Assembly (NCBI GenBank): GCA_016744475.1
Contig: JADGEH010000024.1
Span: forward strand, 1-55,785
From: Thiotrichales bacterium
Lineage (GTDB): Bacteria > Pseudomonadota > Gammaproteobacteria > Beggiatoales > Beggiatoaceae
Direction of reading: 5' to 3'
DNA length: 55,785 nt
In this document: one piece after another, positions 17,356-25,372 of the stretch
How the letters are laid out: each line of letters opens with the position of its first letter
How positions within the stretch are numbered: the first letter of the stretch is position 1
Notes under the pieces: generated by a model
Told to the model about the DNA's origin: nothing
Databases searched by the model: none
What the model saw: only the letters and a program-made list of their open reading frames with translations
Translations under genes and position numbers: made by a program

Positions 17356-18131
17356 CAGAATTTATACCCAGAGTGCAAGGCCACGATGCCGCCGCTTAAA
17401 TTATGATAAGAACACTGCTCAAAACCTGCTTGCTGCATCATGTCCTGCAATGTCGCCTGATTAGGATGCATACGGATAGATTCAGCCAAATAGCGATAAC
17501 TTTCCGCATCATGTGCTACCCACTCGCCCAAACGCGGCAAAATTTGGAACGAATACACATCATATAATTGGCGCAACACAGGCAGCTTCACTTCAGAAAA
17601 CTCTAAAATCATCAAGCGTCCACCAGGCTTTAAGCAACGCAGCATAGACTCTAATGCCGCCGCCTTATCCGTAACATTACGCAGACCAAAAGCTATCGTA
17701 ATGAGATTAAAACTGTTATTCGCAAAAGGCAGGGCTTCCGCATTTACTTGAGCAAATTCAATGGCATTGATTAAGCCCTTATCCATCAAGCGATCCCGTC
17801 CCACTGTCAGCATATTATTATTAATATCCGCCAATACCACTTGGCCTTGAGCACCCACTTGTTGCGCAAATGTTGCGGCTAAATCCCCCGTGCCGCCTGC
17901 CAAATCCAACACCTGCCAGCCTGGACGCACCTGAGCTTGTCCGATCACAAATTTTTTCCATAAACGATGAATGCCTAAAGACATCAAATCATTCATAACA
18001 TCATAGCTATCCGCCACAGAATCAAAAACTTCCCGCACTAAAGTGGTTTTCTCCTGGGTGGGCACTTGTTGAAAACCAAAATGAGTGGTGTCGCTATCGG
18101 CATGATGCGTTGTGGAAGGGTCAGAAGACAT
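17355..18131 (-). CDS. ubiE: Ubiquinone/menaquinone C-methyltransferase UbiE
   Basis: 258 aa from ATG 18131, which has GAGGTG eight bases upstream; a start 19 codons further up is unlikely. Methylates the ring of demethoxyubiquinol (and demethylmenaquinol) using S-adenosylmethionine. Visible motifs are [19 protein letters not shown] at the N-terminus, the SAM loop [19 protein letters not shown], and [14 protein letters not shown]. Translationally coupled to ubiJ. The 15-residue Ser/Thr/His-rich N-terminus is not conserved in type. Confidence 0.97.
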   Translation of the reverse strand: MSSDPSTTHHADSDTTHFGFQQVPTQEKTTLVREVFDSVADSYDVMNDLMSLGIHRLWKKFVIGQAQVRPGWQVLDLAGGTGDLAATFAQQVGAQGQVVLADINNNMLTVGRDRLMDKGLINAIEFAQVNAEALPFANNSFNLITIAFGLRNVTDKAAALESMLRCLKPGGRLMILEFSEVKLPVLRQLYDVYSFQILPRLGEWVAHDAESYRYLAESIRMHPNQATLQDMMQQAGFEQCSYHNLSGGIVALHSGYKF

Positions 18132-18196
18132 GGTATTCACCTCGTAAAAACAGTGTTTGGCAGGGAGAGAAAAGTTTAGCACAGTCATTAAACACT

Positions 18197-18355
18197 AGGC
18201 TTGTCCGGGTTTAAATGCCGTAGCGAAAAGCAGCGGGATTGAGTGGGTTTTTTCGTTCGTATGAAAAGCATAGTGATTCGTGTCACGAAAAGGAACGGGA
18301 AAAGTCGCCCATATCCGCTGTTTTGCAGTCGGTGTTTTAAACCCGGACAAGTCTA
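18197..18355. mobile_element. 159-bp MITE with ends AGGCTTGTCCGGGTTTAAA
   Basis: Terminal inverted repeats at 18197-18215 and 18337-18355 (TTTAAACCCGGACAAGTCT) differ at one base. Its interior carries GAAAAGCAGCGGGATTGAG and TTTTTTCGTTCGTATGAAAA, related to the left part of 5731-5962. It is almost the same length as the 160-161 bp elements with different ends elsewhere in the window. Confidence 0.8.
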
Positions 18356-18384
18356 CTGTTGGTAAACCTATTTGCTCAGCAAAG

Positions 18385-18477
18385 TAGGGTGAGCACCGCG
18401 TGTTTTTGCGGTACGAACGCGGAGAGATAAGGCATGGCTGGTGTCGCGTGCGCACCAAAAAAGCGTGCACACCCTAC
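18385..18477. repeat. TAGGGTG...CACCCTA palindromic repeat, copy 1
   Basis: Starts TAGGGTGAGCACCGCG and ends GCGTGCACACCCTA, with an inner GCGGTACGAACGCGGAG part. Related copies: 25162-25256, 55035-55133 and a worn one near 21360-21450. These hairpin-rich, GC-richer blocks lie only between or within broken genes. Confidence 0.7.
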
Positions 18478-18517
18478 TGGACTTTCATATGCAACAGAGG
18501 ATTAAAACAAAATGAAA

Positions 18518-18905
18518 TCATATAAGATTTATAGCTCGCGCTTCCTTGAGCCAGTCGGGAAATTCATTAAGTAAACGATCATAAAGTGCTGTGTCATCTA
18601 TCGTGGCAATATCAGTGACGTGCATAAAGCCTGCGTTATCTATCATACGACCTTCCAGGTCATCTAATTTTTTAAGGAAGGGAAAGTCTTCTGCACCGAT
18701 ACCAACGAATTGAATGAAGACAGGACATTTAGATAATGTTTTAATAATCTCCTTTGAATCTTTTTTATCTGAGTTACCACCGTCAGTTAAAAATATGACA
18801 AACACAGGCTCCTTATTGTGCTGGTTATATTTCTCATTTCTAGTGGGGCGCATATTTAGTGGCTTCAATGACCTTGTAATTCGATAAAATGACACGTTCC
18901 ACATA
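18518..18905 (-). pseudogene. C-terminal fragment of a TerF-like VWA protein
   Basis: About 125 codons open on the minus strand, reading PVFVIFLTDGGNSDKKDS, then FIQFVGIGAEDFPFLKKLD and a C-terminus NEFPDWLKEARAI. This matches the second half of the VWA domain of tellurite-resistance-associated TerF/TerY-like proteins. The first half, with the MIDAS motif, is missing: similarity stops where the repeat element at 18908 begins. No other ter genes are nearby. Confidence 0.75.
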
Positions 18906-18907
18906 GT

Positions 18908-19067
18908 AGACTTGTTGCAAGAGGTATTCATCGACTGCAAAGGCGTGGGTTTTGGCCTGTTTTTCCGCTTTTTCTCAACAAATAGCCCGCTATTTAACGA
19001 AAAAAAGCGGAAACCCTGACCAAAAGGGCGGGTTTGCAGCCAATTATCCCATTTTCGTATAGGCTCT
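18908..19067. mobile_element. 160-bp chimeric MITE with two different ends
   Basis: The left end is AGACTTGTTGCAAGAGGTAT (family of 7255 and 9731) and the right end is CATTTTCGTATAGGCTCT (family of 38751 and 42609). The interior TTTCCGCTTTTTCTCAAC, AATAGCCCGCTATTTAACG and CAAAAGGGCGGGTTTGCAGC is that of the second family. It sits exactly between the truncated VWA gene and the 3' end of the dead IS4-type transposase. Confidence 0.75.
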
Positions 19068-20385
19068 TAGATAAAAGACTTCTTAAAGCGCTCAGCCAGT
19101 GAATAGTTATTTTCCAGTATTTTTTTAGACCTTTTCCTATTTTTTCAAGAAAACATTCTTCTTTATTAGAATTAGGGATATTATTTGAAACTAACTTATC
19201 TCGTGGATTTTCTGCGCAAGAATGATCTTGAGGGAATTCCTCTTCAGACATTAAGTTTTGTTTGAATATTAATAATAATAAAGCTGCAATAATTAATGCG
19301 TAAAACTGAATGGTTACACCATTTTTGTCATTTTTAATTAAGTGAATGTCATTTATTGTTCTTTTTATAAAACGAAACAATAATTCTATTTGCCAACGAT
19401 AACCATAAAGCATAATGATTTGAAAAGTTGTTAAGTCATGTCGCTCAGTTAATATTTCAAACGTTTTATCAGTAATGGAAAAAGACACAAGTCTACATGT
19501 TTCCTTAAACCTATCATTTGTATAAGTCATTAACTTATCATTTATTTTTTAGAATATTCCAGCTACGGCATCAGGATATTGCGGAGTTAGGATTTCATTT
19601 GTAGTATAAACAAGATTCTTTTTAACTCTAAAAATAAAGTGTGCCTGATTTTGAAGTATTTGATGACAAAGGTTAAAAGACATATCACCTCTGTCTCCAA
19701 TATAAGCCACACCTGCTTCTAGCATATTTAATCATGCTTTTCGTTCACTTGAGTTGGCCGCAGTCACTAAGAAAGAAGTAGGCATCATGCGATTTAGCTC
19801 AAAACACAAGTGCAGTTTAAGCGCTTGATTTTTAGATGTATAATAGCTAAAACATATCAGTTGTTAAGATTGCCAGTCCTTGAAGGAGTGGCAGTCTTGG
19901 CTTTGAAGATATCCTAAGCCTATAAATGATGTAATTTAGCTATACTCCGCCCATAGCATAGAAGACATAACAGGGAATACTGAGCCATCAATACAATAGA
20001 TTTTCCCCAGCGATGTCAACTCAGGGACTTATTTGAACGAAAATTTACTTAAAAAGTATTTGAAAATATCTTGAAATAAAGTGACAGAGAAACGTTCAAA
20101 AGCTTCATTGCATGTTGTGTCAGCTATTTTCTGAAGACCTAAAGTTTCAGGCGATAATCCATTTTTAAGTTTTGTTTTAATAAAAACATTGAAACTTGTT
20201 TCTTCAGAAATAAAAAAATACATTAGAATTCGAAAGAATGCGTAATAACTCAATTTTTGATGAGGGTGCTTAAATAATTTTGAGTCTTGAGCAAGCACAA
20301 AATCGTTAACAGGCTCAAGTAGTTTGTTAAAAATTGTTGCTTCCATTAAATTTTTATCCATAGCGATTCTCCAAAGATAATACAT
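19068..20385 (-). pseudogene. IS4-family transposase, broken and carrying a nested MITE
   Basis: Read on the minus strand, 20385-20030 encodes the N-terminal domain (EPVNDFVLAQDSKLF; a complete start at the ATG near 20361). Around 20010-19940 comes the first catalytic Asp region IYCIDGSVFPVMSSMLWAEY, then a MITE insertion (19843-19943), then YTSKNQALKLHLCFELNRMM, AYIGDRGDMSFNLC and, at 19440-19350, the C-terminal YGYRWQIELLFRFIKRTI signature. Stops and frame changes near 20035, 19735 and 19550 show it is inactive. AT-rich compared with its neighbours. Confidence 0.85.
19843..19943. mobile_element. 101-bp MITE inside the IS4 transposase (GCCAGTCCTT repeat, copy 2)
   Basis: Ends ATAGCTAAA and TTTAGCTAT form terminal inverted repeats, with an internal palindrome at 19865-19898. 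The flanking transposase frame reads WAEY on one side and YTSKNQALKL on the other, so the element can be removed precisely. TA or TAT borders fit a TA-targeting (mariner/IS630-like) origin. The copy at 50083-50186 matches in both flanks. Confidence 0.8.
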
Positions 20386-20515
20386 AATTTCAAATAGTTA
20401 AGGTGACGCATAAATCATTCCGAAATCTATTGCATTTAGACTCCATAGCACTACTATTACAGGACTACCGATGATTTATTGGTTTTGCATCCATAACAAC
20501 CCAAAGGCTTAATAC

Positions 20516-21001
20516 ATGGATAACACCCTTCTTAACCAGCAACTACATTTACTGAAAAAAGCCAAAGGTGGGCCAGAGATGCGTGGTATGCAGTTTCTAC
20601 TGGCCTTGCTGAGCATGGTGATGTTGATTACCAGTCTGGTAACACTAAACCTTTTGTTTGCTGGAGTGTTTATAGCATTAGCTGTTGCCAGCTTTTTCAG
20701 CGGTCAGCGCATGAAACATCTTGATCATGCCATCAAAGCCTTAGATGTCGGTCAAGCCCTGTCTTGTCAAGCCACGATTCAAAGCAATGGTGATGCTCAA
20801 CCGACTTATACCGTGCAATTGCAGGGGCGAGATGCGAAACAGTGGCAGTTTGAATGCAGTGCACTGGCCTGGCAGCCACACATCGGCACCTGTGAATTGC
20901 AAGTGTATTATCTTGATAACGTCAAATGGCCAGTGTTAGCCATGGCAGAACAAGGTGTTTTAGTGCCCGATAGCAAACCGCGTTTATTGCGGTCATCTTG
21001 A
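20516..21001 (+). CDS. Small membrane protein of unknown function
   Basis: 161 aa. The N-terminal cytoplasmic segment is followed by two adjacent membrane helices (~26-43 and ~46-62), then a ~95-residue soluble part predicted to be beta-rich (CQATIQSNGDAQPTYTVQLQ). AAAGG at 20503-20507 supports the ATG. I do not recognise the family. It stands alone between the dead IS4 element and a degraded stretch before the REase-STAND gene; no functional link to either can be shown. Confidence 0.7.
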   Translation: MDNTLLNQQLHLLKKAKGGPEMRGMQFLLALLSMVMLITSLVTLNLLFAGVFIALAVASFFSGQRMKHLDHAIKALDVGQALSCQATIQSNGDAQPTYTVQLQGRDAKQWQFECSALAWQPHIGTCELQVYYLDNVKWPVLAMAEQGVLVPDSKPRLLRSS

Positions 21002-21556
21002 GGCTTGTCGTGGAGCGAGTATGGGCTGGATTGTGATGGGCAATGTCTCAGGTCATGATGATACAAATCGCCTTCATACCATCATGATCAACCACCCAGC
21101 CTCATCTGAGGCGCATCATTTACGACAACATCATCAAAATGGATAAAAGTAAGCATGAGCATTGTGCTGTTAGCGAGTGCCCAAGATGGACAGTTTTCCT
21201 TTGCTGTTTAATACCACAACAGGGACTGGAGCAAATGGAAACTGATGTTTAATGATATTACTTTTTTTGCTTTGTGGTCATTTATCGCAAGATAGTCGGC
21301 TTTACAACAGCTGACCCGCCTAAATGATGAGATGAAGTTTGAAACCATAGTATTTAGGGCTTGCGCCGAGTGTTTTTTGCGGCGCGAACGCGGATGAAGA
21401 AGTATTTGGCATTGTCCGCGTGCGCACCAAATGCCCTTTATGTCGAGTGCCGAAAAAACCTTACAAGACCATGTAACCGAAGGTGGTGGATGCAGTGTGC
21501 AGACGTGGCAGGCATTGGAAACAAAATAAATGAAAAACCAGCATATAATTTAGTCT
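21002..21556. other. Degraded intergenic stretch before the REase-STAND gene
   Basis: No gene can be supported. Short open pieces (for example MSIVLLASAQDGQFSFAV at ~21156) end quickly. Around 21360-21450 is a worn copy of the TAGGGTG...CACCCTA repeat. The last 20 bases hold a TATAAT box annotated separately. Confidence 0.5.
21544..21549 (+). promoter_or_regulatory. Candidate -10 box for a leaderless transcript
   Basis: A perfect TATAAT ends seven bases before ATG 21557, so transcription would start at or one base before the ATG. No ribosome binding site precedes that ATG. A -35 element at the right distance (~21521-21526, ACAAAA) is weak. Confidence 0.4.
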
Positions 21557-24500
21557 ATGAATGATCGAGAAAAACAAATACTACCACCAAAATCTTGGAT
21601 GGTTTTTGAAGACTTATGTCATCAATTATTTAAGAAAATATGGCGAGATCAACTTGCTCAAAAAAATGGACGTTCTGGTCAAGCACAATGTGGCGTTGAT
21701 GTGTTTGGGCCTCCTGATAGCGATTACACAATATATCAAGGAGTTCAATGTAAAGGGAAGGAAGGTCAATATGGTGCTATGCCAAGCATTGATGAAGTCA
21801 AGTGCGAAATAGCTAAAGCCGAAAAATTTGAGCCTAACTTACAACATTGGATTTTCGCAACAACCGCCCCCGTTGATGCCAAATTACAAAAAGAGGCGAG
21901 AAATATTTCGGTTGCTCGCAAGAAAGAGGGGAAATTTACTGTAATGGTTCTTGGTTGGGGAGAAATTGAATCCTTGCTTTGTGACCATAAAGAAGTATTA
22001 GCAGATTTTTACTCTGAGTTCGGTGTTGATTTCAACAAGCTAATTAAACGCATTGAAAACATCCCGTTTCCTCAAGAAAATCTCACCTCGAAACCATCAA
22101 CATGGCAACCTGTTATCTTTGACCAAGCCAGTAGAGACTTGAGACCTGCACTTATGGGACGTTCACTCGGCCCTGCTGATGCCGCTGCATGTCCTAAACT
22201 ACTTGAGGTTGATTTGGTTATTGCTGAACTACAACGAGCTTTCACAGCGCGAATAGTTGGTGTACCGGGTTCAGGAAAACCAGTATGCGCTTATCAAGTA
22301 GCAATGCACTTCTCAAGATTAGGCTGGAGCATTGTTCGGTTAAATGATCCTCACTTCAATGTAATTGAACTACAAGTTTCTGAGAGCCAAACTCAAACTC
22401 TATTCATTATTGATAATGCTCACCTCACATCATCGACTGCACTCGAAGCTGTGGAGGAAATGACAAGCCAAGCTCGTTTTTTGATCTCAATACATAATAC
22501 TATAGAGCATAGTTTTTTATTTCGAGGTGCAATCACAATTGATTCAAAACGTGCTGTTAGAACAATCGCCGATGATCTTCGCAATACACGAGAGCAAACA
22601 CTAGAGGCTGTGAGTTGTATTGATAATAAAGTTGGCGACACGATGATGGAATTTAATATAGAATATAGAATTGATGCAGCAGAGGAATCATCTACATTGC
22701 CTTGGCAATTTTGTTTTATTCTCAGTGGAGGATGCCAAAGAGCAGAACAATATGCTGATGCAGCACGACAAGCAAAAGCTGACATAGCATTTGCTGGTAT
22801 AGCTATTTACCAAGTTGCCTCGCGTGATTCGCAGCCCTCTCATGAGGAATTAACGAAACTTTTAAACCTTGCAGAACTTGACACACTACAAATACAAAAG
22901 GCTTTACAATGGTTATCCCATGAACGCCTTATCATTGGTTTACACGATTTACGTTGTCCTCACCAGCAATTTGCATTGGTTGCACTTAATCAAATTTTAG
23001 TGGGACAAGAGCCAAATTCTAGAGAAAAAATTGGCAAAATGCTGAGATATGCGGTTGCCAATGAAAACTTTCCTATGGCTGGCTTGTGGTTACTTTTGGA
23101 TGAAATTTCATTTAGAGGAAAAACAAAATGGAATTATTTATTGCCTACAGAATCGCTAATGCCTCTAATTGAAAGATGTTGGAAAACAAATATATCTGAG
23201 GAAATAAATATAGCTTGTTTGCTTTTAAGTGAATTTGATTCGTTTACAAATAATTGGCTACAAGATGTATTTATCGGGCATGAGAAAATTATTGGAAAAT
23301 GGCTTTCATCCCCTACAGGCTCTAGCGGCTATGGTTTAGAAAAATTGCTATCCAAAATCAAAGTTAGAAATTCTGAATTTGATATAAGCTCTCTAGCTGA
23401 ACCATGTTCTGTTGCAAAAGCAGTTTCAGCAGTAACCCCAGAAACTGCATACAGCTTTGGAAGGCTCATTTATGGTCTTCACAGCTATTTAGAAGCACCT
23501 TGGTTTTCCTCTTTTTTGGAACATCTTGAGAGAAAAAAATTGCTGGAATTTGCTGCTAATTGGCCTGTATCAGAACCACCTTCAGGTTTTAGTGAATTTT
23601 GCGAAGCAGTAATGTATCACATTGATGAGTCTCTAGCTTTAGATATGGTAGAAGGCTTTATGCCTACTGCTCAGGAAATGTTAGAAAAATATCCAATTTC
23701 TATATTTCATAGCTTTTATGGAGTGGCTTGGCATGTGTTGCGAATGTTTGATCCACTCAATATTTACGTTGGTAAATTAGCTCCAAAACAACGTCAACGA
23801 AAATTAGCTGCAAAAATACTTCAGAAAGTAAAACCAGCATTGCTCGCCAATCAATTATCAGCTAGTCGGTTACGTGATTTTCAAGAGGTTTCTTCTTTAC
23901 TTTCTTTCATGAGTAAAGCGACACCAGCAAAATTTTGTTCAGTTGTTGCATTAATGGATTGGGAACGTATTGCTAACACAATTGGAAAGCATTGGGAAAA
24001 TTTGCCACATGAAGCAGAAGTGTTGCTGGGTATAGCTTATAGCCATAGTGCGACCCCATCACGACAAAGATTAGTAAACTGGATTGATGATAATGCCTAC
24101 AGAATTAAGCTTTTCCCACCTAGACTTGCTTTGATCGCTCCAAAAACAGCCTACAACCATGTAGAACAAGGGAAGCAGGTTCGACTTGCACAACATGGGC
24201 ATGTGGAATGGGCTTTTGGCGTTGGTGTTATTGCTTACTTTGCTACTGATCGACCTGAACTTTTGAAACAACTTCTTACACCCTTTGAAATTGAAATGGG
24301 ACGAGTTCTGTCTCATGCAGACCCTAGTTGGTACAGAGAAGCCTCAGATTTTATTCAAGTTCTTGCTGAAGCTGCACCGCAAAGTTTAGAACGGATTCTT
24401 GACGCAGTTGATGTATCAGGAGCGGAAAAAGGTTGGGCAGCATCGTTATCTCATGGCAAAGAGCCTCGAAAAACAGCAGCATTACTTGTTGAGGCAAGTC

Positions 24501-24589
24501 TTGATCGCACAGATAACTTGGGCTTGTTAGCAAAACATCTGCGTAATCGTTTTCCAAAATCATCAATTCCCAAAACTACGCAACTATAG
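21557..24589 (+). CDS. REase-like / STAND-like NTPase / helical-repeat protein, candidate defence protein
   Basis: 1010 aa. Residues ~10-160 resemble an Mrr-type PD-(D/E)xK nuclease: Glu19 in FEDLC, Asp48 in CGVDVFG, and Gln64-Cys-Lys66 in GVQCKGKE. Residues ~215-420 look like a STAND-type NTPase: P-loop GVPGSGK at 235-241, a Walker B-like TLFIIDNAHL at 281-290, then a helical lid. Residues ~430-1010 are helix-rich without clear motifs and may be the sensor. This layout (nuclease effector, STAND switch, helical sensor) is that of Avs-like and nSTAND3-associated anti-phage proteins, which is inference here. Odd points: the residue after the P-loop Lys is Pro242 instead of Ser/Thr. The gene is more AT-rich than its neighbours, has a TATAAT but no ribosome site, and ends directly against a broken integrase gene. 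No partner gene is visible. Confidence 0.8.
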   Translation: MNDREKQILPPKSWMVFEDLCHQLFKKIWRDQLAQKNGRSGQAQCGVDVFGPPDSDYTIYQGVQCKGKEGQYGAMPSIDEVKCEIAKAEKFEPNLQHWIFATTAPVDAKLQKEARNISVARKKEGKFTVMVLGWGEIESLLCDHKEVLADFYSEFGVDFNKLIKRIENIPFPQENLTSKPSTWQPVIFDQASRDLRPALMGRSLGPADAAACPKLLEVDLVIAELQRAFTARIVGVPGSGKPVCAYQVAMHFSRLGWSIVRLNDPHFNVIELQVSESQTQTLFIIDNAHLTSSTALEAVEEMTSQARFLISIHNTIEHSFLFRGAITIDSKRAVRTIADDLRNTREQTLEAVSCIDNKVGDTMMEFNIEYRIDAAEESSTLPWQFCFILSGGCQRAEQYADAARQAKADIAFAGIAIYQVASRDSQPSHEELTKLLNLAELDTLQIQKALQWLSHERLIIGLHDLRCPHQQFALVALNQILVGQEPNSREKIGKMLRYAVANENFPMAGLWLLLDEISFRGKTKWNYLLPTESLMPLIERCWKTNISEEINIACLLLSEFDSFTNNWLQDVFIGHEKIIGKWLSSPTGSSGYGLEKLLSKIKVRNSEFDISSLAEPCSVAKAVSAVTPETAYSFGRLIYGLHSYLEAPWFSSFLEHLERKKLLEFAANWPVSEPPSGFSEFCEAVMYHIDESLALDMVEGFMPTAQEMLEKYPISIFHSFYGVAWHVLRMFDPLNIYVGKLAPKQRQRKLAAKILQKVKPALLANQLSASRLRDFQEVSSLLSFMSKATPAKFCSVVALMDWERIANTIGKHWENLPHEAEVLLGIAYSHSATPSRQRLVNWIDDNAYRIKLFPPRLALIAPKTAYNHVEQGKQVRLAQHGHVEWAFGVGVIAYFATDRPELLKQLLTPFEIEMGRVLSHADPSWYREASDFIQVLAEAAPQSLERILDAVDVSGAEKGWAASLSHGKEPRKTAALLVEASLDRTDNLGLLAKHLRNRFPKSSIPKTTQL

Positions 24590-25060
24590 CGCGACAGCAC
24601 CAAGCGCCAATACCAAAGCGCACTCAATGCCTACTTGCGCAGCGGCTACCCGTTGCCAGCACAAGCTTTAGACGTTGCCAACTACCAAGGAGGCTGTCCG
24701 ACAATGGATAATCTACTGCGAAAGCGTGGGTTTTGGTCATCTTTCCCTCTTTTTTTCGTTAAATTAGGATGACTATTCGCCTCAAAAAAGTGAAAAACCT
24801 GACTCAAAACCACACTTTCTCGCTACGATTCCCATTGTCGGACAGCCTCCTAGAACACGCCTTACGCAAAGTCAAAGGCGGTGGCTGGCAAGCGACGGAC
24901 AAACCGCTATCTATTTCCGTTTGTGAAGTGGCTTTAGCCGCGCTGAGCTTCTACCACCGCCAAGAACACTTTGAACATCCCGACCCGACACAACACGGGG
25001 TTGGATGTTACGCAAGGGCTTCTTTTCTCGTGCTGAGTTTGTCGAAGTATTGTGCTTAAA
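24590..25060 (+). pseudogene. N-terminal fragment of a tyrosine recombinase, split by a MITE
   Basis: In the same frame as the preceding gene and directly after its TAG stop the sequence reads RDSTKRQYQSALNAYL, then SGYPLPAQALDVANY. After removal of the MITE (24690-24849) it continues LEHALRKVKGGGWQATDKPL, then VALAALSFYHRQEHFEHPDPT. This pattern (DSTKRxYxSAL, then AALSFYHR and PDPT) is that of the core-binding domain of phage-type integrases. The catalytic domain is absent and the extreme N-terminus is missing at the junction. Base use differs sharply from the gene just upstream, so 24589/24590 looks like an insertion boundary. Confidence 0.6.
24690..24849. mobile_element. 160-bp MITE with ends GAGGCTGTCCGACAATGG
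   Basis: Perfect 18-base terminal inverted repeats (GAGGCTGTCCGACAATGG / CCATTGTCGGACAGCCTC). Flanks CAAG (24686-24689) and CTAG (24850-24853) look like a four-base target duplication with one change, and excision restores the integrase frame. The interior (TTTTTTCGTTAAATTAGG, ACTATTCGCCTCAAAAAAG, TTTCTCGCTACGATTCCC) is clearly related to that of the AGAGCCTATACG family despite unrelated ends. Confidence 0.85.
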
Positions 25061-25161
25061 GAACGAAAAACCGTCCTTGCTTCACGCTTTTAATTGATTG
25101 AGTCAGACGCGCCTTGAAAGCCCATCCGTAAACAACGCGCAAAACCCAAAGACCCAGTCAG

Positions 25162-25256
25162 GTAGGATGTGCACCTTCTTTTCGGTGCGCACGCGAACGA
25201 TGCTTCATACTCCCTTTCGCGTTCGCACCGCAAAAAACACGCGGTGCAAACCCTAC
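25162..25256. repeat. TAGGATGTGCACC...GGTGCAAACCCTA palindromic repeat, copy 2
   Basis: A hairpin-rich block with inner GCACCTTCTTTTCGGTGCGC and GCACCGCAAAAAACACGCGGTGC parts. Nearly the same sequence recurs at 55035-55133. No coding role. Confidence 0.75.
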
Positions 25257-25262
25257 AGCGCT

Positions 25263-25300
25263 AAAAAAGGGACACCTTGATAAACGGTGTCCCTTTTTTA
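25263..25300. terminator. Bidirectional rho-independent terminator downstream of pepP
   Basis: AAAAAAGGGACACC, a short loop, then GGTGTCCCTTTTTT: a GC stem with A and T tracts on both sides, able to stop transcription in either direction. It lies about 75 bases past the pepP stop. Confidence 0.85.
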
Positions 25301-25372
25301 TGGGGGATATGAAAAGTTTAGGGAAGGCTAAGCACCGCACCTGCGGTGCGTAAGTCATGCACAGAGCAAAAC

